A stretch of 7,706 nucleotides of DNA from an uncultured Paracoccus sp. (GTDB taxonomy: Bacteria > Pseudomonadota > Alphaproteobacteria > Rhodobacterales > Rhodobacteraceae), in assembly GCA_937859005.1 (NCBI GenBank), contig CALLYR010000588.1, positions 1 through 7,706 of the forward strand, read 5' to 3'. The notes under the pieces were generated by a model, which ran no database searches, was not told the DNA's origin, and saw only the letters and a list, made by a program, of their open reading frames with translations. The translations under genes were made by a program, and so were the position numbers. Shown piece after piece: positions 1-6,631 of this stretch; within the stretch, counting starts at the first letter, position 1, and every line of letters begins with the position of its first letter.

Positions 1-848
1 CCATAGACGACCGAAGGGATCCCTGCCAGAAGTTCAAGCACGGGCTTCGCCACCGCCCGGAAGCGGCGCGAGGCGAATTCGTTCAGATAGATCGCCGACA
101 ACAGCCCCACCGGCACCGCGATGACGATGGCGACCACCGTGATGACCAGCGTGCCCAGCAGCACCGGCAGCCAGCCGAATGCGCCTTCGGCTGCGACCTG
201 ATCGGCGCGGATCGGGATCTGCGGCTCCCACCTTGTGCCGAACAGGAATTCCGTGATCGGCACCATGCGGAAAAAACGGATGGATTCGAATACCAGCGAG
301 AAGACGATCCCCACGGTGACGAAGATCGCCACCAGCGAACAGAAGATCAGGATGCCCATCACGATCCGCTCGACCCCCTGGCGGGCGCGGAAGGCGGCGC
401 TGACCCGGCTGCGGGCCAGGATCATCATCGCCAGCGCAAGCGCCGCGACGGATGCGACCAGCAGCCAGCCCGACATCCGTTCCAGTTCGGCCAGGCGCGC
501 GGCGGCATCCAGCTTCCACGGGTCGGGGGTTCCGAAGATGCGCCCGCCGGCGATCGAATGGATCTCGGCCAGCGTCAGTTGCCGGGCGCCGCCGTCCATC
601 GCCTCGACCGTGCCGGCGGGCAGGCCGCCCATCACCAGCCGGTCGATGACAGGCCCCTGCAGGATCAGCCACAGCAGGATCAGAATCGCCGCTGGAACCG
701 CGATCGTCAGCAGCGAATACAGGCCGTGAAAGCTGCCCAGCGAATGCAGCCGCTGCCCGCCGTCGCGCAGGGCCAGCGCCGCCCGGCGGTTCACAAGATA
801 GCCGGCCGATGCGGCCAGCAGCAGCAGAACGAAGGCGATCCCGGCCAT
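1..848 (-). CDS. pstC: Phosphate ABC transporter permease PstC, 3'-truncated by window edge
   Basis: Inner-membrane permease half of the high-affinity phosphate importer PstSCAB. Translating the minus strand from the ATG at 846-848 gives 282 codons with no stop up to the left edge. An in-frame TGA lies 16 codons or fewer upstream, so this is the first possible start; AGG about 8 bases before it can serve as the ribosome site. The protein opens with a membrane segment (about residues 3-19), then a second (about 46-64), a polar stretch, further hydrophobic segments, and finally the permease core beginning near GWLPVLLGTLVITVV. The last visible residues read LAGIPSVVYG, a stretch strongly conserved in PstC. 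The roughly 200-residue extension before the core is typical of the long PstC form known in Rhodobacterales. It lies 68 bp downstream of pstS; pstA, pstB and phoU would be expected beyond the left edge (inference). Confidence 0.93.
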   Translation of the reverse strand, partial: MAGIAFVLLLLAASAGYLVNRRAALALRDGGQRLHSLGSFHGLYSLLTIAVPAAILILLWLILQGPVIDRLVMGGLPAGTVEAMDGGARQLTLAEIHSIAGGRIFGTPDPWKLDAAARLAELERMSGWLLVASVAALALAMMILARSRVSAAFRARQGVERIVMGILIFCSLVAIFVTVGIVFSLVFESIRFFRMVPITEFLFGTRWEPQIPIRADQVAAEGAFGWLPVLLGTLVITVVAIVIAVPVGLLSAIYLNEFASRRFRAVAKPVLELLAGIPSVVY

Positions 849-871
849 CTTCCCAACCTGTCCTCACGCTG

Positions 872-903
872 CGCCCGCCCGAAGCCGCGGCCCCGGGCGG
901 GCG
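872..903 (-). promoter_or_regulatory. Intercistronic stem-loop between pstS and pstC
   Basis: The 68-bp gap between pstS and pstC holds a perfect 10-bp inverted repeat, CGCCCGCCCG at 872-881 and CGGGCGGGCG at 894-903, with a 12-base loop. All stem pairs are G-C. No T-run follows on the minus strand, so it is not a classic intrinsic terminator. Hairpins after a binding-protein gene in ABC operons are known to protect the upstream message from 3' exonucleases or to cause partial termination, which gives more binding protein than permease. That role is inferred here from position and structure. Confidence 0.6.
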
Positions 904-916
904 TGTTTCTGCCGGG

Positions 917-1963
917 TCAGCCGGCGATCTCGACCCTGGCCGAGGATTCCACGTCCTGCCGGACCCTGGCGCGTTCCTCGTCGGGCAGCGCGACCAGCCC
1001 GCGTTCGGCCAGATAGCCGTCGGCGGCCAGGGCCGCCTCATCGACATAGGCGTTCACGAACTCATCCAGGTTCTCGATGACGCCGCGATGGGCGTTCTTG
1101 ATATAGATGAACAGCGGGCGCGACAGCGGATAGCTGCCGTCCGCGATGGTTTCGACCCCGGATTCGACGCCTTCGATCCTGACATCCTTCAGCTTGTCCT
1201 TGTTCTCGAACAGGAAGGAATAGCCGAAGATGCCCATCGCGTTCGGATCGGCGCCCAGCCGCTGGACGATCAGGTTGTCGTTTTCGCCCGCCTCGATGAA
1301 CGGCCCGTCGGTACGCATCCGCGAGCAGTTTTCCTTGACCCAGTCCTTGTTGCCCGATTCCTCGGCCATTGCCTTCATCTCGGGGATGGCCTCGCAGCCC
1401 GGATGCATCGCCAGTTCGACAAAGGCGTCGCGGGTGCCCGAGGTGGGCGGCGGGCCCAGGACGATGATCGGCGTATCGGGCAGCGACGGATCGACCTGCG
1501 CCCAGGTCCTGTAGGGATTGGGCGCCAGCTTGCCGTCCACCGGAACCTCGGCGGCCAGGGCCTTGAAGATCTGTGGCAGGGTCAGGTTCCAGTCCGTCGG
1601 GTTCTGGCGCGACATGGCGACCGACAGCCCGTCATATCCGATCAGCGCCTCGGACACATCGGTCACGCCGTTCTTCTGGCACAGGTCGTATTCCGATTTC
1701 TTCATCCGGCGCGAGGCGCCGGTGATGTCGGGAAACTGCTCGCCGATGCCGCCGCAGAACGCCTGCATCCCTCCGCCGGTGCCGGTCGATTCCACGATCG
1801 GGGCGGGCGCGCCGGTCTGGTTGGAAAACTCCTCGGCCACGGCCTGGGTATAGGGGAAAACGGTGGACGACCCCACGATGCGGATCTGGTCGCGCGCAAC
1901 GGCCGGGGTGGCCGCAAGGATCGTGACGGCCAGTCCGGGCACGGTCATCTTCATCAGCTTCAT
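917..1963 (-). CDS. pstS: Periplasmic phosphate-binding protein PstS
   Basis: Captures inorganic phosphate in the periplasm and delivers it to the PstCAB importer. The 348-residue product starts with a Sec-type signal peptide (basic MKLMKM, hydrophobic core, likely cleavage after AVA at residue 23). The mature start RDQIRIVGSSTVFPYT holds the conserved GSST phosphate-binding loop (31-34). It is followed by the ESTGTGGGM loop (58-66) and the SGTRDAF segment (175-181), all hallmarks of PBP-like PstS. The ATG at 1961-1963 has AGGAG six bases upstream (1970-1974), which fixes the start. Length is normal for the family. It is the first gene of the pst operon, with a candidate Pho box about 56 bp before the start codon, so PhoB-dependent induction under phosphate limitation is likely. 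A phosphate-specific role rests on the family motifs and the neighbouring pstC. Confidence 0.96.
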   Translation of the reverse strand: MKLMKMTVPGLAVTILAATPAVARDQIRIVGSSTVFPYTQAVAEEFSNQTGAPAPIVESTGTGGGMQAFCGGIGEQFPDITGASRRMKKSEYDLCQKNGVTDVSEALIGYDGLSVAMSRQNPTDWNLTLPQIFKALAAEVPVDGKLAPNPYRTWAQVDPSLPDTPIIVLGPPPTSGTRDAFVELAMHPGCEAIPEMKAMAEESGNKDWVKENCSRMRTDGPFIEAGENDNLIVQRLGADPNAMGIFGYSFLFENKDKLKDVRIEGVESGVETIADGSYPLSRPLFIYIKNAHRGVIENLDEFVNAYVDEAALAADGYLAERGLVALPDEERARVRQDVESSARVEIAG

Positions 1964-2018
1964 GGCAGGCTCCTGCTTTGGGGGCTGTGACAGCCGAACT
2001 GCGGCCTACCCGACTCGC

Positions 2019-2036
2019 ACGACGGTTTTGTGACAG
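2019..2036 (-). promoter_or_regulatory. Candidate Pho box (PhoB operator) for pstS
   Basis: Read on the minus strand this 18-mer is CTGTCACAAAACCGTCGT: a perfect alphaproteobacterial Pho half-site CTGTCAC, a 4-base A-rich spacer, and a second half-site CCGTCGT matching CTGTCAT at 5 of 7 positions. The 11-bp periodicity is that of PhoB tandem sites. It lies 55 bp upstream of the pstS ATG. A weak -10-like TAGGCC sits 10 bases downstream (2003-2008), which is roughly where PhoB-activated promoters place it. A further lone CTGTCAC copy occurs at 1987-1993. PhoB binding is inferred from sequence only. Confidence 0.6.
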
Positions 2037-2050
2037 ATAAGCAAATCCTT

Positions 2051-2097
2051 TGCGACACCCCTGATGCGCGCCGCCGGCCGCAGTGTCGCATGTTTTT
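2051..2097 (+). terminator. Candidate hairpin plus T-run (terminator or leader attenuator), plus strand
   Basis: TGCGACAC at 2051-2058 and GTGTCGCA at 2083-2090 are perfect 8-bp inverted repeats. Inside them TGCG (2065-2068) can pair with CGCA (2079-2082), and GCC with GGC further in, giving a long bulged hairpin. The 3' arm is followed by TGTTTTT ending at 2097, the layout of an intrinsic terminator reading rightward. No gene ends just upstream on the plus strand, so if real it would act on a leader transcript of the permease gene 166 bp downstream, or block antisense reading. The 8-bp repeats could equally be a protein-binding dyad. Confidence 0.35.
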
Positions 2098-2248
2098 CCC
2101 GGTTCCGCCAAGCAACCGCCCCTCCGGCGCCCGCTTCCACGGCCCTTCGGCGGACCGGTCTTCCCGCAGGCTGGAAAGAATCGGTTCCCCGGTTGCCCTT
2201 GGCCCGTGCCCGGCGCAGTCTGGCGCCCGCATCGCAAGAGGCGGCGGC

Positions 2249-2253
2249 AAGGA
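2249..2253 (+). promoter_or_regulatory. Ribosome binding site supporting the GTG start of the permease gene
   Basis: AAGGA ends nine bases before the GTG at 2263-2265. This is the best Shine-Dalgarno match before the first membrane segment and argues against starting at the upstream in-frame ATG at 2083, whose extra 60 residues look like random proline- and arginine-rich translation. Confidence 0.55.
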
Positions 2254-2262
2254 ACGGACAGG

Positions 2263-3034
2263 GTGCTTGATTTCATACTGCTTCTGGTGGCGGGTTTCCT
2301 GGGCGGCATGCTGAACGCGGTCGCGGGCGGCGGCACCTTCATCACCTTTCCGGCGCTGGTCTTCACCGGGGTGGCCGAGGTCGCGGCCAACGCCACCACC
2401 ACCGCGGCCGCCCTGCCCGGCTATCTGGCCGCCGCCTTCGGCTTTCGCCGCGACATCGCACGGATCGACCGGGCGCTGGTCCTGCGCCTGACCGGCTGGA
2501 TGATGCTGGGCGGCGCTGCCGGCTCGGCGCTGCTGCTGGTGTCGTCGAACGAGGCTTTCGCGGCCATCGTCCCGTTCCTGCTGCTGATCGCCACGCTGGT
2601 GTTCCTGACGGGTCCGCGGCTGCGCGAATGGGCGGGCCGGCATCGGGGCGGCGTCGCCGCCTTCGATGGGCAAGCCGGAAGGACCCGTCGGCACCGTGCT
2701 GGTCTCGATCTATGGCGGCTATTTCAACGGCGGGCTGGGGATCGTGCTGCTGGCGCTGTTCTCGCTGTGGGGGATGACCGACATCCACACGATGAACGGG
2801 CTGAAAAGCTGGCTGTCCTTTGCGCTGTCGATGATCAGCTTCGCCATCTTCGCCGCAGGCGGGCAGATCGTCTGGCGGGAATGCCTCGTCATGTCGATCG
2901 GAACGATCCTCGGCGGGTTCCTGGGCGCGCCCGTCGCGCGGCGCATCCCGGTGCCGGTGCTGCGCGGCTTGATCGCGGTCGTCGGCTTCGGCATGACGGC
3001 GGTGTTCTTCTGGCGTTTCATCAACGGAGCTTAG
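2263..3034 (+). CDS. TSUP (TauE/SafE, former DUF81) family membrane permease, frameshifted as read
   Basis: Multi-pass inner-membrane transporter of the TSUP family, whose members move sulfite, sulfonate-derived organosulfur compounds or other organic anions; the substrate here cannot be told. The first half reads from a GTG start (VLDFILLLVAGFLGGMLNAVAGGGTFITFP), with the family's N-x-x-AGGG motif at residues 18-24. The second half (SIYGGYFNGGLGIVLLALFSLWG through WRFINGA, stop TAG 3032-3034) contains the matching second-repeat motif. The halves are in different frames: the first is convincing up to LREWAGRH at about 2643 and the second from GAASPPSMGKPEGPVG at about 2645. Skipping one base in CATCGGGGCGG joins them into a 256-residue protein of usual family length. 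It is divergent from pstS and followed after 2 bp by a RidA-like gene, so the two are probably co-transcribed. The lesion is either a sequencing error or a true inactivating mutation. Confidence 0.85.
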
Positions 3035-3036
3035 AC

Positions 3037-3384
3037 ATGGCAGACATCACCCGGATCGAATGCGGCCAACGCATGAGCCAGGCGGTCATCTACAACGGCG
3101 TGGCCTGGCTGGCCGGACAGGTCGGCAAGCCGGGCGAAAGCGTGGCCGACCAGACGCGCGAGGTCCTCGCCCAGGTCGAGCGCCTGCTGGCGGCAGTCGG
3201 CACCGACAAGACCCGCATCCTGACCGCGCAAATCTGGATGGCCGACATGGCCGATTTCGCGGAAATGAACGCCGTCTGGGACGCCTGGGTCGCGCCCGGC
3301 CACGCCCCCGCCCGCGCCACCGGCGAGGCGAAGCTGGCCACTCCCGACTACAAGGTGGAAATCATCGTCACCGCGGCCGTCTGA
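3037..3384 (+). CDS. RidA/YER057c/UK114 family protein, YoaB-like
   Basis: Small cytosolic protein of 115 residues, the usual length for Rid proteins, which form trimers. RidA itself hydrolyses reactive enamine/imine intermediates from PLP enzymes; several subfamilies have unknown substrates. Here the C-terminal part GHAPARATGEAKLATPDYKVEIIVTAAV keeps the Rid arginine (R93 in PAR) and the VEI strand. Together with WDAWVAPGHAP it resembles E. coli YoaB more than archetypal RidA, so imine deaminase activity should not be assumed. The ATG at 3037-3039 has GGAG seven bases upstream (3026-3029), lying inside the end of the permease gene, whose stop is only 2 bp away; this implies translational coupling. 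The 3' end overlaps convergent lpxB by 17 bp. Confidence 0.9.
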   Translation: MADITRIECGQRMSQAVIYNGVAWLAGQVGKPGESVADQTREVLAQVERLLAAVGTDKTRILTAQIWMADMADFAEMNAVWDAWVAPGHAPARATGEAKLATPDYKVEIIVTAAV

Positions 3385-4522
3385 CGGCCTCGACGACCGA
3401 CCGGGCCGCCCGCAGACCGGGCGGCTCGCCCCCGCGGCCCAGCCGCTGCATCGTCAGGTCCATCGCCTCCAGCTGCTCGGCCCGCGCGGCCGGATCGTCC
3501 AGCAGCCGCGCCAGCGCCCGCGCCATCGGACCGGGCTGGCAGTTGCGGCCCAGGAATTCGGGCACCGCGCGGGTGTCGCTGACCAGATTGACCAGCGTGA
3601 CCGTATCCGTCTTCAGCAGCATCCCGATCAGCGCCCGGCTGAGCGGGGCCATGTCATAGCCGATCACCATCGGCACCCGGTTCGCCGCCAGTTCCAGGCT
3701 GACCGTGCCGGATGCGGCCAACGCCAGATCGGCCGCGGCGAAGGCCGCGCGCTTGTCGGCGGCCCCTTCGACCACCACGGGCGCCGTGGGCCAGCGGCGG
3801 GCCATCGCGGCCACCATGTCGGCCACGCCCGGCACCGTCGGCAGCACGACGCGGATTTCCGGCACCCGGTCGCGCAACTGCATCAGCGCCTCGTCGAAAC
3901 GGGGACCAAGGCGCGCGACCTCGCCCCGCCGCGATCCGGGCAGGCACAGGACCAGCGGCGCATCCGCGGCGATGCCATGCGCGGCGCGGAAATCCGCCGC
4001 CTGATCGGGCGTCGCCAACGGTTCGGCCACGACAGGATGACCCACGAAATCGCAGCTCATCCCGGCCGCGCGCATCAAGGGCGGCTCGAACGGCAGGATC
4101 GCCAGCACATGGTCGATCACCTGCGCCATCTTCACCGCCCGCCCCGGCCGCCATGCCCAGACCGAGGGCGCGACGTAATGCACCCGCCGGATGCCGGGCG
4201 CCGACGCCTTGACCTGCCGCGCCACGCGCAACCCGAAATCGGGGCTGTCGATCGTCACCAGCACATCGGGCCGGGCAAGGGTCACCGCCTGCGCCGTCTG
4301 CGCAATGCGGCGTTTCAGGTGCCGGTAACGGGGCAGCACCTCCCATATCCCCATGATGCTGAGTTCCTGCATGGGAAACAGGCTGGACAGTCCTTCGGCT
4401 TCCATCGCCTCGCCGCCAACGCCCGCGAAGGTCACGCCGGACTCCAGCGTCCGCAGCCCCGCCATCAGCGCCGCGCCCAGCCGGTCGCCCGAAGGCTCGC
4501 CCGCGATGACAAAGACCTTCAT
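3368..4522 (-). CDS. lpxB: Lipid-A-disaccharide synthase LpxB
   Basis: Membrane-associated GT19 glycosyltransferase that joins 2,3-diacylglucosamine-1-phosphate (lipid X) to UDP-2,3-diacylglucosamine, forming the beta-1,6 lipid A disaccharide. The 384-residue product has normal family length. Visible motifs in order: GEPSGD (8-13), MGIWEVLPR (57-65), DSPDFGLRVA (92-101), YVAPSVWAWRPGR (116-128), PFEPP (144-148), GHP (161-163), LPGSRRGE (194-201), SGTVSLELA (271-279, nucleotide-sugar site) and VPEFL (320-324). I chose the ATG at 4520-4522 because MKVFVIAGEPSGD is the standard family beginning and AGGA lies seven bases upstream. The in-frame ATG at 4561 would add 13 unconserved residues. It is the last gene of the cluster, 46 bp after lpxI, which supplies its lipid X substrate. 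It overlaps the end of the RidA-like gene tail-to-tail. Confidence 0.96.
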   Translation of the reverse strand: MKVFVIAGEPSGDRLGAALMAGLRTLESGVTFAGVGGEAMEAEGLSSLFPMQELSIMGIWEVLPRYRHLKRRIAQTAQAVTLARPDVLVTIDSPDFGLRVARQVKASAPGIRRVHYVAPSVWAWRPGRAVKMAQVIDHVLAILPFEPPLMRAAGMSCDFVGHPVVAEPLATPDQAADFRAAHGIAADAPLVLCLPGSRRGEVARLGPRFDEALMQLRDRVPEIRVVLPTVPGVADMVAAMARRWPTAPVVVEGAADKRAAFAAADLALAASGTVSLELAANRVPMVIGYDMAPLSRALIGMLLKTDTVTLVNLVSDTRAVPEFLGRNCQPGPMARALARLLDDPAARAEQLEAMDLTMQRLGRGGEPPGLRAARSVVEAVRRPR

Positions 4523-4568
4523 CGCGCCGTCCTGTCTTTCGTGCCCGGATATCCCCGCCAAAGGCAGG

Positions 4569-5362
4569 TCACGGCCGCGCCCACAGAAACAGCCCCGCTT
4601 CCCTTGCCGCGGCGACGGTTTCCGCCCGGTCCAGCACGATCACGCCCCCTGCCTGCCACGCGATCCCTGCAAGGCCCGCGCGCATGGCCTGGGCCACGCT
4701 GTCCGGCCCCAGCGTCGGCAGGTCGATGCGCCGGTCCTGTCCGGGCTTGGGCGCCTTGTAGAACACGCCCTGCGCCCCATCGGGATTGGGGCGCAGATTC
4801 GGATGGGCGGCCACGAAATCCAGCATGGCCTCGGTCCCCGGCAGGGTTTCGACGGCAAGGCACAGCCCCTGCGCCACCACTGCCCCCTGCCCGATGTCCA
4901 GATGCCCCAGCCCCGCCACGATTTCGGCGGCGCGCGCGGCATCGCGTTCGTCGGCCGGGCCGGGCGCGCCCGCACCCCCGGACCGGGCACCAGATCGGGC
5001 AGGATCGCATCCACGCCCACGACCTCCAGGCCCCATTCCTCGAAGATGGCGATCACCTCTCGCAGGACAGCGTCGTCGCCCGACTGCATCGCGGTCAGGA
5101 TGCGGGGGACAAGGGCTGCGGTGCGGGGATCGAACATCTCGGGGTCCAGCCGCGGCCGCCGCACGGCGCCGGCAAAGACGATGCGTACCACGCCCTCGGC
5201 GCGCATCCGGTCCAGCAGCGGCACCAGCCGTTCCAGCCGGAAGGCCTGCGCGGGGATGCCGGGGTCGAAGCCCTCCAGCGCATAGACGGCGGGCGCATCC
5301 AGCGCGGCTACCAGCGCAGGGGCCAGCCGGCCCTGCCCGGCGATGACGGCGGTGCGGCTCAT
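4569..5362 (-). CDS. lpxI: UDP-2,3-diacylglucosamine pyrophosphatase LpxI (former DUF1009), frameshifted as read
   Basis: LpxI hydrolyses UDP-2,3-diacylglucosamine to lipid X and UMP; it replaces the unrelated LpxH in many alphaproteobacteria. The N-terminal half reads MSRTAVIAGQGRLAPALVAALD through VVGVDAILPDLVPGPG in one frame (about 127 residues). The C-terminal half, ADERDAARAAEIVAGLGHLDIGQGAVVAQGLCLAVETLPGTEAML through AGLFLWARP, is in another. Both match LpxI, and the span is 794 bp, one short of a multiple of three. Restoring one base between about 4950 and 4979, for example in the C5 run at 4975-4979 (G5 on the coding strand), gives a 264-residue protein of expected size. The start ATG overlaps the lpxA stop as ATGA and has no clear ribosome site, so translation is probably coupled to lpxA. 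Since lipid A synthesis needs this step, sequencing error is the likeliest cause unless another LpxH/LpxG exists. Confidence 0.88.
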
Positions 5363-6147
5363 GGTTGGGGGGCCAGAAAGCTGCGGTCCGAGGGGCCGAG
5401 GATGAAATCCAGCACCTCGCGTTCCATGGGGGTCAGGTTCGGCGATTCCGCCCGCACCCGCGCGGTGTCGCGGAACGACCCCGAGCCCAGCGCCGCCAGC
5501 AGGTCGCGCAGCGCCGCAATGTCCGCCCGGTCCGCGCCGCGCCGGCGCAGGCCGACAAGGGTCAGCCCGTCCAGATGCCCGCGCGGCCCCTGCACCAGGC
5601 CGTAAGGCACCACATCGGCCGTCACCATCGTCACCGCCCCGATCATCGCGCCGCGCCCGATGCGGACAAACTGATGCACGCCCGAGAGGCCGCCCACGAT
5701 CACCTCGTCCTCCAGCACGCAATGGCCCGCGACCGAGGCATGGTTGACCAGGATCACCCGGTCCCCGATGCGGCAGTCATGGGCGACATGCGCGCCCGCC
5801 ATGAACAGCCCGTCATCGCCGATGACGGTCAGCCCGCCGCCGCCCTCGGTGCCCGGATTCATGGTGACATATTCGCGGATGCGGTTGCGCGCCCCGATCT
5901 GCAGCCGGGTATGTTCGCCCCGGAACTTCAGATCCTGCGGCACCTCGCCGATGCAGGCAAAGGGAAAGACGACCGTGCCCTCGCCGATCATGGTATCGCC
6001 GGTGACGACGACATGGCTTTTCAGCTCGACCCCGTCGCCCAGCCGGACCTGCGGCCCGATATGGCAGAAAGGCCCGATGGTGATGCCCTGCCCCAGTTCG
6101 GCCCCCGCCTCGACCAGCGCCAGCGGGTGGATGCGGCTGTCAGCCAT
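5359..6147 (-). CDS. lpxA: UDP-N-acetylglucosamine O-acyltransferase LpxA
   Basis: Catalyses the first step of lipid A synthesis, moving a 3-hydroxyacyl chain from ACP to the 3-OH of UDP-GlcNAc in the cytosol. The 262-residue product equals the E. coli enzyme in length. Left-handed beta-helix hexapeptide repeats fill the first two thirds (IHPLALVEAGAELGQGITIGP onward). The catalytic region GAHVAHDC holds H120 and the general base H123, equivalent to E. coli H125, and GVHQF holds H158/Q159. The helical C-terminal domain begins near LVGLRRRGADRAD. I prefer the ATG at 6145-6147 (MADSRIHP) because LpxA normally starts just before IHP; an ATG at 6159 would add only four residues. It overlaps fabZ by 8 bp and lpxI by 4 bp, implying coupled translation. 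The residue matching E. coli G173, the acyl-length ruler, is A171. Confidence 0.97.
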   Translation of the reverse strand: MADSRIHPLALVEAGAELGQGITIGPFCHIGPQVRLGDGVELKSHVVVTGDTMIGEGTVVFPFACIGEVPQDLKFRGEHTRLQIGARNRIREYVTMNPGTEGGGGLTVIGDDGLFMAGAHVAHDCRIGDRVILVNHASVAGHCVLEDEVIVGGLSGVHQFVRIGRGAMIGAVTMVTADVVPYGLVQGPRGHLDGLTLVGLRRRGADRADIAALRDLLAALGSGSFRDTARVRAESPNLTPMEREVLDFILGPSDRSFLAPQP

Positions 6148-6631
6148 CGCTGGCCACATCCTCGCGCTCGTGCATCATGGCGGTGACTTCGGCCTGGGCG
6201 CAGACCTGCCCGTCGACGATCGCCTCGCCCAGGAATTTCCAGATCTTGCCGCCCGGCCGCTTGACCGTGACATGCAGTTCCAGAACGTCGCCGGGCCGGA
6301 CCATGCGGCGGAACTTGCAGCCCTCGATGCCCATGAAATAGGTCAGCATCGGCTTGTCGATCAGATCGAGGCTGACGCCCACCACCACCGCGGCGGTCTG
6401 GGCCATCGCCTCGATGATCAGGACGCCCGGCATGATCGGGGCGTCGGGAAAGTGGCCGGGAAAATGCGGCTCGTTCGAGGTCACGCATTTGATCCCGACC
6501 GCTCCCTGATAGGGCACGATGTCGCGGACCTTGTCGATCAGCAGGAATGGATAGCGGTGCGGGATGATCCGCTTGATCAGGGCCAGGTCGGCCGAGGTAT
6601 GGGGGGCGGGGTTACGCTGGGTCGCGGCCAT
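6140..6631 (-). CDS. fabZ: 3-hydroxyacyl-[acyl-carrier-protein] dehydratase FabZ
   Basis: Cytosolic hot-dog-fold dehydratase that converts (R)-3-hydroxyacyl-ACP to trans-2-enoyl-ACP in type II fatty acid synthesis. It competes with LpxA for the same 3-hydroxyacyl-ACP pool, which explains the conserved linkage. The 163-residue product has the N-terminal IIPHRYPFLLIDKV (22-35), the active-site loop EPHFPGHFPDAPIMPGV with catalytic H60, and the catalytic E74 in LIIEAMAQTA on the central helix. The H-to-E spacing of 14 equals that of E. coli H54/E68. The ATG at 6629-6631 has GGAG seven bases upstream. The gene overlaps lpxA by 8 bp. Upstream is a 77-bp, comparatively AT-rich gap to nadD, the widest inside this cluster and a possible place for an internal promoter. 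Confidence 0.97.
   Translation of the reverse strand: MAATQRNPAPHTSADLALIKRIIPHRYPFLLIDKVRDIVPYQGAVGIKCVTSNEPHFPGHFPDAPIMPGVLIIEAMAQTAAVVVGVSLDLIDKPMLTYFMGIEGCKFRRMVRPGDVLELHVTVKRPGGKIWKFLGEAIVDGQVCAQAEVTAMMHEREDVASDG

Noticed and set aside
34..1047. 337-residue minus-strand open frame over the pstC region
   Set aside because: It is in the wrong frame. The correct minus-strand frame from 848 reads a clean PstC with membrane segments and IPSVVYG.
809..1990. 393-residue plus-strand open frame opposite pstS
   Set aside because: It is antisense to an unmistakable PstS; composition is typical of a mirror frame.
2083..2262. Upstream ATG extension of the TSUP gene
   Set aside because: The 60 added residues are Pro/Arg-rich and non-membrane, and overlap the hairpin. 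The GTG at 2263 has a ribosome site and begins at the first transmembrane segment.
2083..3384. A single fusion protein joining TSUP and RidA
   Set aside because: The RidA frame coincides with the first-half TSUP frame only because of the frameshift. The intervening translation is nonsense, and RidA has its own ribosome site and ATG.
3977..5605. 542-residue plus-strand open frame over lpxB, lpxI and lpxA
   Set aside because: It shadows three well-supported minus-strand genes, and its His/Arg/Pro/Gly-rich translation has no recognisable domain.
5363..5722. N-terminal extension of lpxI into lpxA
   Set aside because: The frame is open by chance. The ATG at 5360-5362 starts the conserved LpxI beginning and forms the ATGA overlap with lpxA.
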